The translations under genes and the position numbers were made by a program. This document shows, in pieces, positions 25,247 to 33,851 of a stretch of 64,000 nucleotides of DNA. Position 1 is the first letter of the stretch. Each line of letters starts with the position of its first letter. Source of the stretch: CAYJAD01 sp964370675 (GTDB taxonomy: Bacteria; Desulfobacterota; Desulfovibrionia; Desulfovibrionales; Desulfovibrionaceae). The DNA lies in the NCBI GenBank assembly GCA_964370675.1, contig CAYJKC010000007.1, forward strand, positions 4,886 through 68,885. The letters are read 5' to 3'. A model generated the notes under the pieces. The model worked only from the letters and a program-made list of their open reading frames with translations. It had not been told where the DNA came from and ran no database searches.

Positions 25247-26191
25247 ATGTTTAATAACTTACGAATTGTCACTGGTTCTGCTAACCCTGAGCTTGCAAAA
25301 GCTATATGCGATCATCTTGGATGCCAGCTAACCCCTTCACTTACCACTACTTTTAGTGATGGTGAGATTAGAATTGAAATTGGGGACAATATACGTGGCG
25401 ATGATGTTTTTGTGGTTCAACCCACATGCGCGCCCGTTAATGATAATATTTTTGAATTATGCCTCATGCTTGACGCGCTAAAACGAGCCAGTGCAGCGCG
25501 CATAACGGCTGTTGTGCCTTATTATGGTTATGCACGCCAAGACCGTAAAGTTAGTCCTCGCGCTCCCATTAGTGCAAAAATGATTGCGGACTTTTTACAA
25601 ACGGCAGGAGCACAGCGAGTAGTGACCATTGACTTGCATGCTGGTCAAATTCAAGGTTTTTTTGATTGTCCGGTGGACAATCTTTTTTGTGTGCCGGTTA
25701 TGATGGAAAATTTACGCCAATATCCTCAAGAAGATATTGTTGTTGTTTCTCCGGATGCTGGTGGTGTGGAAAGAGCAAGAGCATATGCAAAAAGATTAAA
25801 TGCAGGTCTTGCTATCATTGACAAAAGACGTGATGCACCCAATCAAGCTAAGGCCATGCATGTTATTGGTAATGTGCAAGATAAAATTGCCATTATTGTA
25901 GATGATATGATTGATACAGCAGGTACACTTTGTTCCGGTGCTGAGGTGTTAAACGAAAATGGAGCACGTGAAGTTATTGCTTGTGCAGCGCACGGTGTTC
26001 TTTCTGGTCCAGCCATTGAAAGAATTAATGCTACCGACTCATTGCTGAAAGTAATTGTTACTGATACCATACCTTTACATGATAAATTAACGCGCTGTTC
26101 CAAATTACAGGTTGTCTCCGTGGCAGCCCTTATTGGAAAAACTGTACATAATATTCATACAGGATCTTCAGTCAGCGTTCTTTTTGTATAA
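25247..26191 (+). CDS. prs: Ribose-phosphate pyrophosphokinase
   Basis: A 314-residue PRPP synthetase, making phosphoribosyl pyrophosphate for purine, pyrimidine, histidine and NAD synthesis. The flexible loop Y-Y-G-Y-A-R-Q-D-R-K, the D-L-H-A-G-Q-I-Q-G-F-F motif and the PRPP-binding V-D-D-M-I-D-T-A-G-T are intact. Length is normal. It lies 32 bases after the tRNA and 40 bases before rplY. It supplies the substrate of Hpt encoded at 12.5 kb. Confidence 0.96.
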   Translation: MFNNLRIVTGSANPELAKAICDHLGCQLTPSLTTTFSDGEIRIEIGDNIRGDDVFVVQPTCAPVNDNIFELCLMLDALKRASAARITAVVPYYGYARQDRKVSPRAPISAKMIADFLQTAGAQRVVTIDLHAGQIQGFFDCPVDNLFCVPVMMENLRQYPQEDIVVVSPDAGGVERARAYAKRLNAGLAIIDKRRDAPNQAKAMHVIGNVQDKIAIIVDDMIDTAGTLCSGAEVLNENGAREVIACAAHGVLSGPAIERINATDSLLKVIVTDTIPLHDKLTRCSKLQVVSVAALIGKTVHNIHTGSSVSVLFV

Positions 26192-26231
26192 AATTTATTG
26201 CAATAAAGCTCAAATTGCTAAGGAGACAAAT

Positions 26232-26843
26232 ATGTCCACTGAAAAAACTCTCTCTGTACAAAAACGTGATGGATTTGGCAAAGGTCCAAACCGCCGCTTA
26301 CGTACCACCAAAATGGTTCCTGGTGTATTTTATTCAGCACAAGGACAAAATGTTGCTGTTCAAGTGGCATCACTTCCGCTTGAAAAAATGTATGCTGCCA
26401 TGGGTCGCACCACTGTTTTCAATCTTGAAATTGAAGACGAGGGCAAAAAAAGCGTTCACCCTGTTATGATTTGGGATGTGCAGTTCCACCCTTACAAAAA
26501 TCAATTTACACACATTGACTTCTACGGTGTTGACCTTGATAAAGAAGTGAAAGTTACTGTGTCCATTGAATTTATTGGCACTGCTAAGGGTGTTAAACTT
26601 GGTGGAAAGCTTGAGACTTATCGTGAGCGCGTGTTACTGGTTGGAAAGCCTACTGACATTCCAAAGAAAATCACTATTGACGTTAGTGACATGGGTCTAA
26701 ATGCCACCATTCGCGTAGCTGATATTGAGTTACCTAATGGAGTAAAAGCACTATATGATCAAAACTTTGCTGTTGTTTCTGTTGCCTCTAAGGTGGCTAG
26801 TGCAGATGATGAAGGTGAAGACGGTGCTGAGGCTGATGCCTAA
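26232..26843 (+). CDS. rplY: 50S ribosomal protein L25/general stress protein Ctc
   Basis: A 203-residue long-form L25 (TL5/Ctc), with an N-terminal 5S-rRNA-binding domain (S-V-Q-K-R-D-G-F-G-K-G-x-x-R-R-L-R) and the C-terminal TL5 beta domain ending in an acidic tail. The upstream in-frame start at 26112 lies inside prs and is rejected in favour of 26232, which has AAGGAGA 5-6 bases before it. A terminator follows. Confidence 0.94.
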   Translation: MSTEKTLSVQKRDGFGKGPNRRLRTTKMVPGVFYSAQGQNVAVQVASLPLEKMYAAMGRTTVFNLEIEDEGKKSVHPVMIWDVQFHPYKNQFTHIDFYGVDLDKEVKVTVSIEFIGTAKGVKLGGKLETYRERVLLVGKPTDIPKKITIDVSDMGLNATIRVADIELPNGVKALYDQNFAVVSVASKVASADDEGEDGAEADA

Positions 26844-26890
26844 TTAATCTATACGGAAATTTTTCCCACCATAAAGCAAAATTTAGAGTA

Positions 26891-26918
26891 AGCCGGCCCT
26901 AGGTCGGCTACTTTTTTT
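26891..26918 (+). terminator. Rho-independent terminator after rplY
   Basis: A GC-rich 8-bp stem (26891-26898 with 26902-26909, one G-T pair, 3-base loop) is followed by seven T residues. It would end the prs-rplY transcript, 48 bases after the rplY stop. Confidence 0.88.
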
Positions 26919-26933
26919 CCATACTCAAATGCT

Positions 26934-27830
26934 ATGTTAATTACACCGCGCTATATTAATATTCAATCCCAAGTGCCCATAACACTTTCCGTTTTTGAAA
27001 ATCACACTCAAGCTGTAACTGTACTTTTTTACCCAGGTACTATGGCAAGTCCACAAATGTATCCCACTCTTTTACAAGAGCTTTATAGACTAGGATGTAA
27101 TGTAGTTGGTATTCACCCTCTAAGCCACGGTCTAAGCCCTAAAATAAAAAAAAATTTTGTGTTTGATGATTTTTTGCAAAATGGACGTGATGCTGAAGCT
27201 TGGGTAATGGAAAATTTCTCTGGTCCAATTGTAGCTTGTGGGCATAGTCAAGGTGGCATTTTAGCCCTTGCTCATAGCATAGATAATCCTAATATTGCTG
27301 CAACTTTTCCTATTGGTTCGCTACTTACCCACCAACCATATGCTATAGAAATTACACACTTTAAGTCTTTAAAAGGTCGTGAAGAAAAGCTCTTGAACAT
27401 ATTGAACAAAATTTCAAACATTTTTCCGCGCTTACCCATTCCATTTTTTGCATATCTTTCACCAGCTAAAATTATTGCTAATGCTTATAAGGCTTTTGCA
27501 CCGCGTGAAGGATGTCGCGCTACATATCCGCTATGTTATATATATAGCTTATTTAGTGCAAACCTTACCAAGGTGCATGAGCATGGCTGTATTAAATGCC
27601 CAGTCATACTTATAACACCTAAGGATGATGAACTATTTCCTCTTTCAATTATGGAGCAATTATTGACTAGCATTAATGCACCACAAAAAAAGCTCATTTC
27701 TATTACAGGCGGTGGGCATTTAGCAGCAGTAAGTAGATATTATGCTAAGCATATTGCTGCCTACATTGCAGCAGAGTGCGCTGGTCTTGGTTTGCCCCTA
27801 TACACTCAAAACAACAACTCAAAACGGTAA
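26934..27830 (+). CDS. Alpha/beta hydrolase, serine aminopeptidase/lysophospholipase-like
   Basis: A 298-residue alpha/beta-hydrolase fold protein. The nucleophile elbow is G-H-S-Q-G-G near residue 104; an oxyanion region F-Y-P-G-T precedes it, the acid is probably the Asp of I-T-P-K-D-D-E near 228, and the His is in G-G-G-H-L-A-A-V near 263. There is no signal peptide, so it should be cytoplasmic. Similarity to the Hydrolase_4 / lysophospholipase group is by motif only; substrate is unknown. It starts 15 bases after the rplY terminator and is followed 4 bases later by pth, so it may share a transcript with pth. Confidence 0.78.
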   Translation: MLITPRYINIQSQVPITLSVFENHTQAVTVLFYPGTMASPQMYPTLLQELYRLGCNVVGIHPLSHGLSPKIKKNFVFDDFLQNGRDAEAWVMENFSGPIVACGHSQGGILALAHSIDNPNIAATFPIGSLLTHQPYAIEITHFKSLKGREEKLLNILNKISNIFPRLPIPFFAYLSPAKIIANAYKAFAPREGCRATYPLCYIYSLFSANLTKVHEHGCIKCPVILITPKDDELFPLSIMEQLLTSINAPQKKLISITGGGHLAAVSRYYAKHIAAYIAAECAGLGLPLYTQNNNSKR

Positions 27831-27834
27831 TTAT

Positions 27835-28449
27835 ATGGAATACAATGGTATTATTGTCGGCTTAGGCAATCCTGGACTCAAATATGCAGGAACACGCCAC
27901 AACATGGGCTTTGAGTTCATAGATTATATCTTGAATAAGGCTGAACAAAACGGACCTGTTGAAACCATGTCTGGTTCCAAATTTAAATGTGAACTATGGC
28001 GATGCAAGCCTTTTGACACTTCTCATTGGTGGCTCATGGTAAAACCTCAAACTTTTATGAACCTTAGTGGGCTAAGTGTTCAACCATTACTGGCATGGCA
28101 TAAACTAAAACCTAATAAACTTATTGTAGTTCATGATGAATTAGATATAGCTGTGGGTATGTTAAGATTTAAGACTGGCGGAGGCAATGCTGGGCATAAT
28201 GGTCTTAAATCTATTACTGAGCATCTTGGCACTCCAGATTTTCATCGCCTGCGCTTGGGTATTGGTAGACCGACCCTACCTAATCAAGATGTGTCAAGCT
28301 TTGTTCTAACTAGACCAAATGTAGATGAAAACACACAACTTACACAAAGCATCATTAACGCACGAGAAGTATTAACAGTTTTTAATAAAGATGGTTCTAA
28401 GGCAGCTACTAAATTAGCACTATCCCTAAAACCAGAGTTAAGCATTTAA
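27835..28449 (+). CDS. pth: Peptidyl-tRNA hydrolase
   Basis: A 204-residue esterase that recycles peptidyl-tRNA released from stalled ribosomes. The family signature G-L-G-N-P-G-x-x-Y-x-x-T-R-H-N-M-G-F with the catalytic His is at the N-terminus, followed by P-Q-T-F-M-N-L-S-G, the H-D-E-L-D segment with catalytic Asp, and G-G-G-N-A-G-H-N-G-L-K-S. The start at 27835 excludes an upstream extension that overlaps the hydrolase gene. Confidence 0.95.
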   Translation: MEYNGIIVGLGNPGLKYAGTRHNMGFEFIDYILNKAEQNGPVETMSGSKFKCELWRCKPFDTSHWWLMVKPQTFMNLSGLSVQPLLAWHKLKPNKLIVVHDELDIAVGMLRFKTGGGNAGHNGLKSITEHLGTPDFHRLRLGIGRPTLPNQDVSSFVLTRPNVDENTQLTQSIINAREVLTVFNKDGSKAATKLALSLKPELSI

Positions 28450-28502
28450 TATTTTAATAAATCTTTTTTTAAAAAAAATCCCTTTTTTGCACTAGACAAA
28501 CC

Positions 28503-28530
28503 TTGCGCTTTAGTTTATTAGTTATATAAC
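28503..28530 (+). promoter_or_regulatory. Putative sigma-70 promoter for carD
   Basis: TTGCGC (28503-28508) and TATAAC (28525-28530) are separated by 16 bases, ahead of carD. A hairpin with 8-bp arms (28536-28543 and 28552-28559) lies in the resulting short leader. Prediction from consensus only. Confidence 0.35.
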
Positions 28531-28579
28531 GTCGCGGTTTAGACACTTTATTCTAAACCTTCTAACCCACGAGGCGGGT

Positions 28580-29083
28580 ATGTTCCAAACTGATGAACTA
28601 GTTGTCTATCCTGCTCAAGGAGTAGGCAGAATTGAAAGCATTAACCACCAAGAAGTTGGTGGAGCATTGTGCGAGTTTTATATTGTGCGTATTATTGCTA
28701 ACAACATAACTCTTATGATTCCTGTAAATAATGCGTTGAATGTAGGATTACGTTCGGTTATTAGCACAACAGAAGCTAAAGAAATTTTAGAACTTCTTTG
28801 TAAAGATGAAGATGTTACCATACATACTGGACAAAATTGGAATAGACGACATCGTGAATATACCGAAAAATTAAAAAGCGTAGACCTAAAAGAAGTGGCA
28901 TTAGTTGTACGTGAATTATTGCTCATTGGTAAAAGCAAAGAACTTTCCTTTGGTGAGCGTAGGCTTTTAGAACAAGCCATGTTGCTCATTACTGGTGAAA
29001 TTGCTGAAGCTTTGAATATAGATGAAGCTAGCTTACGTGACGAAATTATGTCATACTACCCTCCACCACCTGTAAAAAATTAG
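28580..29083 (+). CDS. carD: CarD/CdnL-type RNA polymerase-binding regulator
   Basis: A 167-residue transcription factor. The N-terminal RNA-polymerase-interacting domain (about 1-65, like the one in Mfd/TRCF) begins with D-E-L-V-V-Y-P-A-Q-G-V-G-R-I; the helical C-terminal domain includes R-R-H-R-E-Y and the later E-L-S-F-G-E-R-R-L-L-E-Q-A. CarD proteins stabilise open complexes, especially at ribosomal RNA promoters. A GAGG-containing site precedes the ATG. Its location between pth and rho is a recurring arrangement in Desulfovibrio-like genomes, which is one basis for the taxonomic guess. Confidence 0.9.
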   Translation: MFQTDELVVYPAQGVGRIESINHQEVGGALCEFYIVRIIANNITLMIPVNNALNVGLRSVISTTEAKEILELLCKDEDVTIHTGQNWNRRHREYTEKLKSVDLKEVALVVRELLLIGKSKELSFGERRLLEQAMLLITGEIAEALNIDEASLRDEIMSYYPPPPVKN

Positions 29084-29905
29084 TTTTTTATTGTTTTAGC
29101 ACTCATTAAACTTCATTAAATGTATGTTTTAGCTAAGACTTTTTGAATAGTTAGTCAACACTGAAAAACACAATAATCATTTGAAATAAATTATTTAACA
29201 ACTCAAGTAGACTAATAAAATTGTCAGAAATAAGTGTATGAAATACGATTTTATGGCAATTTTATGATGCAAAAAATAAGTTTTTCAAGTGTCGACTAAT
29301 TGGGGCTTACAGGCTTAGCACCACTAAACAAAAAAATTTTCCAAACTGCACAGGCTCCATCATGCAACTATGTTATTTATAACAAGTTTCAATTGATACG
29401 TGTTCACAAAATAAGAAAAAGATTATGATCTTTCACTTTAAGCTCATTGATAAAAAGCTACGTTTAGATTTTGTTTTGGCAAATGTCTCGCTAAACAATA
29501 TTAATCTGGCAAATTTTTTAAGCAAATGCTAAGCGCAATTCATGTTAAACCTTTAAAAAAATTCAGCGAACATCATATTTATAATACTTTTTTCTGCATT
29601 AGAATAATATAAGTGTTTTTCAAAAACTAAGCATTTTTTTCTTGCCATCACGTAAAAATAAGGCTAATGCAATGTTGCTTCGATGCACAAATTTTTTCCC
29701 AATTATCAAGAGCACAATTATTCATCAAATGTTCCAATAATACCACTCTAATCCTGACTTAGCAGTTTTTTGTATTTTGAGTATTGTATATTGTATAAAT
29801 GATGTTAATCCATAAATCTATCGGAGCCTTTGTAATAGGAAATGCATATGCCATATGCAAACAAATGTAGCCCCTCTGGTATTCACTATTAACAGCTGGA
29901 ATTTT
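29084..29905. other. Gene-free stretch of 822 bases between carD and rho
   Basis: This is the longest stretch without a gene in the window. No frame with a family match exists on either strand. It is AT-rich and scattered with short A and T runs. A candidate promoter near 29770-29799 would leave a leader of about 100 bases for rho. A short string near 29506-29521 (GGCAAATTTTTTAAGC) recalls the left arm of the palindromic repeats at 0.3 and 41 kb but lacks their core. An unannotated small RNA or a decayed gene are both possible. Confidence 0.5.
29770..29799 (+). promoter_or_regulatory. Putative sigma-70 promoter for rho
   Basis: TTGTAT (29770-29775), an 18-base spacer and TATAAA (29794-29799) lie about 107 bases before the chosen rho start. 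Consensus matching only, in AT-rich DNA where chance matches are common. Confidence 0.3.
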
Positions 29906-31207
29906 ATGCGTAAAAAGAAAGAAACTTCAGAAGAACTTCCCATTGCCGAAAGCATGCTTAGCCTAAGTGTTTTAAAAACAAAAAGCATGCATGAGCTAAT
30001 GGAATTAGCAGAACAATATAATCTTGATAATGCTAGCTCCATGCGCAAACAAGAATTAATTTTTTCTCTACTCCAATCGTGTTCATTGCAAAATGGCGCT
30101 ATTTATGGTGATGGAGTATTAGAAATTTTACCTGATGGCTTTGGATTTTTGCGTTCGCCAACATGTAGCTATATGCCAGGTCCTGACGACATTTATGTAT
30201 CACCCTCTCAAATTAGACGTTTTTCACTGCGTAAAGGTGATATTGTTGCAGGACAAATTAGACCGCCCAAGGAAGGGGAGCGTTATTTTGCCCTACTTAA
30301 AGTCACAGAAATTGGCTTTGAACCCCCTGAACAAGCAAAAAATTTAGTTCTTTTTGACAACTTAACTCCCATTTATCCCGACAAGCAACTCACCATGGAA
30401 AATGGTGAAAAAAGCTTTTCCAACCGTGTCATTGACTTAATGTCCCCCATAGGATGTGGTCAGCGTGGTCTTATTGTTGCTCCACCACGCACAGGCAAAA
30501 CCATCTTATTACAAGCCATGGCAAATGCAATTAATGCTAACTTTCCAGATGTGTATCTTATTGTCCTACTTATTGATGAGCGTCCAGAAGAAGTTACTGA
30601 TATGGAGCGCACAGTTAAACAAGCTGAGGTTATAAGCTCCACCTTTGATGAGCCACCGCATCGCCATGTGCAAGTATGTGAAATGGTACTTGAAAAAGCA
30701 AAACGCCTTGTGGAGCGCAAGCGTGATGTTGTTATATTACTTGATTCCATTACACGCTTGGGGCGCGCCTACAATGCGGTAACTCCACCTTCAGGGCGCG
30801 TGCTTTCTGGTGGACTTGATGCCAATGCTCTACAAAGACCCAAACGCTTTTTTGGTGCAGCACGCAATATGGAAGAAGGTGGTAGCCTAACTATTATTGC
30901 ATCTGCGCTCATAGACACTGGTTCACGCATGGATGAAGTCATTTTTGAAGAATTTAAAGGCACTGGTAATATGGAAATTTATCTTGATCGCCATTTATCT
31001 GAAAAACGTGTTTTCCCAGCCATTGACATTAATCGCACCGGAACACGCAAAGAAGATCTCTTACTTGATGAAGAAGTACTAAATAGAGTTTGGATTTTGC
31101 GTAAGATTTTAGCACCTATGTCTTCCATTGATAGCATGGAGTTCTTGCTAGATAAAATGCGTGGAACAAAGAGTAATAAAGATTTCTTAAATGCCATGGG
31201 CAGATAA
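29906..31207 (+). CDS. rho: Transcription termination factor Rho
   Basis: A 433-residue hexameric RNA helicase. Domains in order: N-terminal helix bundle (S-M-H-E-L-M-E-L-A), cold-shock-type RNA-binding domain (G-V-L-E-I-L-P-D-G-F-G-F-L-R), and an ATPase with P-loop A-P-P-R-T-G-K-T and the Q-loop/R-loop region S-G-R-V-L-S-G-G. The C-terminus L-L-D-K-M-R-G-T-K-S-N-K-D-F-L is typical. The frame is open back to 29855, but 29906 is preferred because the family starts near M-R-K-K-K and CTGGA lies just before it. A strong terminator follows. Confidence 0.96.
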   Translation: MRKKKETSEELPIAESMLSLSVLKTKSMHELMELAEQYNLDNASSMRKQELIFSLLQSCSLQNGAIYGDGVLEILPDGFGFLRSPTCSYMPGPDDIYVSPSQIRRFSLRKGDIVAGQIRPPKEGERYFALLKVTEIGFEPPEQAKNLVLFDNLTPIYPDKQLTMENGEKSFSNRVIDLMSPIGCGQRGLIVAPPRTGKTILLQAMANAINANFPDVYLIVLLIDERPEEVTDMERTVKQAEVISSTFDEPPHRHVQVCEMVLEKAKRLVERKRDVVILLDSITRLGRAYNAVTPPSGRVLSGGLDANALQRPKRFFGAARNMEEGGSLTIIASALIDTGSRMDEVIFEEFKGTGNMEIYLDRHLSEKRVFPAIDINRTGTRKEDLLLDEEVLNRVWILRKILAPMSSIDSMEFLLDKMRGTKSNKDFLNAMGR

Positions 31208-31225
31208 CAACCATTAAAAATATAC

Positions 31226-31274
31226 AAAAAAGTCACTTAACAGAGAAAATTACTTCTGTTAAGTGACTTTTTTT
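31226..31274. terminator. Bidirectional terminator between rho and a chemoreceptor gene
   Basis: A perfect 18-bp stem (31226-31243 with 31257-31274 approximately) is flanked by A-run and T-run. It serves rho on the plus strand and the converging chemoreceptor gene on the minus strand. Confidence 0.88.
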
Positions 31275-31319
31275 ATAAATTCTTAAATAGCTTTGCGATT
31301 AATCTGAAAACTTAGTTTA

Positions 31320-33008
31320 TTATTTATCTTGCACATATTGCACATATTGCCTATCAGTTCCCATGATATGCTTAATAAGCCAATCTTTTAAGAATTCTAA
31401 CAAGTTAATACTTAACACTGCACTGCCTCCACTGAGTTGTTCTTTAAATTCAACCAATTTTTTTACAAACTTACGGTGCACTTCTTTATGTGTTAATACG
31501 TCAGGATACTTTGAGCCACCAAAAATCTTTTCTTCATCACTAAAGTGGGTCACAGTATAATTTGCCAAATCGTCTAGCAATGCACCAAGAGCTTTATCGC
31601 TGGCATTATTTTGCATAGCTTTGTAAAGTTCATTAATATAATTACAAAGCACCTTATGCTGGCTATCCACAATATCAATACCAAGGCTAAGTTCATCAGT
31701 CCAGACTATGAAGGTATCAGCTGACGTTGCACCATCTAAATTGCCGCTATCAAGAGCGTGCACTATAATATCAATTTCATCAACACTGCTTGAAAAACTA
31801 ACTAATGTATTCATAAAATTGCGCATATGCTCACCAGTGGTAGCAGAAACCTTTTGCACCCCATCTAAAGCCTCATTGACATGATGACTGGTGTCTGATT
31901 GGGCTTGCGCTGCTGCTGCAATATCGCTTAATTGGGCAGCAGTTTCATCCATACCACGAACAATATCTTGCATGAAAGTTCCAGCTTGAGTTGCTTTTTG
32001 TGCACTTTCAACAGTATATTCCACAGCCTTGGCCACAGCTTCCATATTGCGATTGGTTTCTTCTTGTATGCTAAGCACAGCACCTTCTACTTCCTTGGTA
32101 GCAAGTATGGTTTTTTCAGCTAATTTTCTTACTTCATCAGCAACCACAGCAAAGCCGCGCCCAGCTTCACCAGCTCTTGCAGCCTCAATAGCAGCGTTAA
32201 GAGCAAGTAGGTTCGTTTGATCTGCAACATCATTAATGACACCCATGACTTTGCCAATATCAACCGTTTTTTCAACCAACACATTCATAGTATCACGAAG
32301 TCCAAGCACAGTTTCTTTTACAACCTCAATACCACCAACAGCTTCTTTAACATCATTAGCACCGACTAATGCATTTTGTCTTGATGTTTCAGCACCTTGT
32401 GAAGCAGACTGCACTTTTTGAGCCGACTCTTCTGTGTGCTGCACCATAAGCCCCATGGCATTATGAGTTTCACCAAGATTGGCAAGCTGCGACACCATGC
32501 CGGCATCAATCTCACTAACAACCTGGGTAAATTCACGCACTCCACTAGTTAGTTTTCTGGTTACACTAGCAGCTTTATTAGCAATTTTTTGCATGTCTGC
32601 CATAGTTTTTTCCTGAATTTCTTTTTGCTCAGAGCTTTGATCTAGCGAGTTAAGCACCTCTTTATATTGTTGTTTTAATTCATCATACTGTTTTTGTAAG
32701 GCTTGATGCTGCTCACTCCATTTAGCACTTACACTTACAATTTCCTTATAGACAGTGTTTGTTGCATGTTCATTAGTAGTGGAAAAATTTCCACTAATAC
32801 CATTTTGCATTTGCTTTAATAAATCTAAAGTAACTTCATCTTGATTGCTGCTTTGTTTTGACAACAAAAATATACTTGTTGCGGCAATACCAATGCTGCA
32901 TGCTAGCAATACATAGTCTATGGTGGGGCTAACATCTAACAAGACACCTACAATATTGAGCAAAACTAAAAGTAATATAACTGTGATACACCAAACACTA
33001 GCTTTCAT
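31320..33008 (-). CDS. Methyl-accepting chemotaxis protein with C-terminal hemerythrin domain
   Basis: About 562 residues. Two closely spaced membrane spans (about 5-25 and 33-50) leave almost no periplasmic loop, so sensing must be cytoplasmic. A coiled-coil signalling domain contains the conserved hairpin tip with L-N-A-A-I-E-A-A-R-A-G-E and A-V-V-A-D-E-V-R-K-L. The last 130 residues form a bacteriohemerythrin with the full diiron ligand set: His451, His488, Glu492, His507, His511, His547 and Asp552. This resembles DcrH-type oxygen-sensing receptors of Desulfovibrio. The start at 33008 has GGAG 7 bases upstream. It is a single-gene unit; no che genes lie nearby. Confidence 0.92.
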   Translation of the reverse strand: MKASVWCITVILLLVLLNIVGVLLDVSPTIDYVLLACSIGIAATSIFLLSKQSSNQDEVTLDLLKQMQNGISGNFSTTNEHATNTVYKEIVSVSAKWSEQHQALQKQYDELKQQYKEVLNSLDQSSEQKEIQEKTMADMQKIANKAASVTRKLTSGVREFTQVVSEIDAGMVSQLANLGETHNAMGLMVQHTEESAQKVQSASQGAETSRQNALVGANDVKEAVGGIEVVKETVLGLRDTMNVLVEKTVDIGKVMGVINDVADQTNLLALNAAIEAARAGEAGRGFAVVADEVRKLAEKTILATKEVEGAVLSIQEETNRNMEAVAKAVEYTVESAQKATQAGTFMQDIVRGMDETAAQLSDIAAAAQAQSDTSHHVNEALDGVQKVSATTGEHMRNFMNTLVSFSSSVDEIDIIVHALDSGNLDGATSADTFIVWTDELSLGIDIVDSQHKVLCNYINELYKAMQNNASDKALGALLDDLANYTVTHFSDEEKIFGGSKYPDVLTHKEVHRKFVKKLVEFKEQLSGGSAVLSINLLEFLKDWLIKHIMGTDRQYVQYVQDK

Positions 33009-33266
33009 AGCACACTCCAACAATAAAGTATTTTTATCTACAATCGGAACAAGTATAAAAATAATTACACTTTATTTTATATTAATCAAGAATTTATTAA
33101 TTCAAAGCGTTACAGCATTGATAGTAGAATAATTTCTAATTTATTGATATTGTGATATTATGCAAAGTTTTTTATTGACGCGCCATGATTTGTAACCTAA
33201 GCCTGTGTAATGAATTTATGTTAACTAAAAATATATCAACCTTTTGTATAGAATAGGAAAGTAAGT

Positions 33267-33830
33267 ATGCATTCACTTGTGATTTCTTTTTTAGGCTGCG
33301 ATTGCCCCGGTGTTGTGTCAGCTGTATCTACCTTATTTGAAGAGGCAAATTGTGATATTGTAGGGGTTTCACAAACCATATCCAATGGTGAATTTGCAGC
33401 AATTTTCACAGTGATTGCGCCCAATGTACTAACTGTTGAAAATTTACATAGCTTTCTAGTAAAGGGGCTTGCGGCGCGTGATGTAGATTTGTCTGTTATA
33501 GTTCGCCCAGTAAATGCTAAGGTGTGGGGTAAAAGTATACCATGTTCGCCCTTTGTAGTAACAGCTCACGGCCCAAATAGTGTAGGACTTATGGCAGCAC
33601 TAGCTTCTGTTTTTGCAAATTATGGTGTTAACATAGAGCACCTTAAAGCCATTATGGATGAAGGCAAAGAAAATCAAGCCCTTTTTGTGTTTGAAGTAAT
33701 GGTACCTGACACTGTTGACTTGTATAAATTGCGTGACAATTTACACAAACAAGGGCAAAAATTTTCCTTACAAATGAGTATACAACATAAGGATATTTTT
33801 GAAGCCATGCACCGTATTGCACCCATGTAA
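33267..33830 (+). CDS. Double ACT-domain protein, GcvR-like
   Basis: A 187-residue protein made of two ACT domains (about 1-85 and 95-180). Each begins with the ACT strand and G-x-V turn, for example L-G-C-D-C-P-G-V-V-S-A-V and A-H-G-P-N-S-V-G-L-M-A-A. ACT domains bind amino acids; GcvR uses two to sense glycine. The gene sits 21 bases before a UPF0210 protein, a pairing widely seen with the smaller UPF0237 ACT proteins, so it probably regulates or assists that neighbour rather than the glycine cleavage system. Confidence 0.82.
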   Translation: MHSLVISFLGCDCPGVVSAVSTLFEEANCDIVGVSQTISNGEFAAIFTVIAPNVLTVENLHSFLVKGLAARDVDLSVIVRPVNAKVWGKSIPCSPFVVTAHGPNSVGLMAALASVFANYGVNIEHLKAIMDEGKENQALFVFEVMVPDTVDLYKLRDNLHKQGQKFSLQMSIQHKDIFEAMHRIAPM

Positions 33831-33851
33831 AAAAGGATATTGAGGTTATTT

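Noticed and set aside
29818..30048. 76-codon minus-strand frame at the start of rho
   Set aside because: It overlaps the well-supported rho gene and has no family resemblance.
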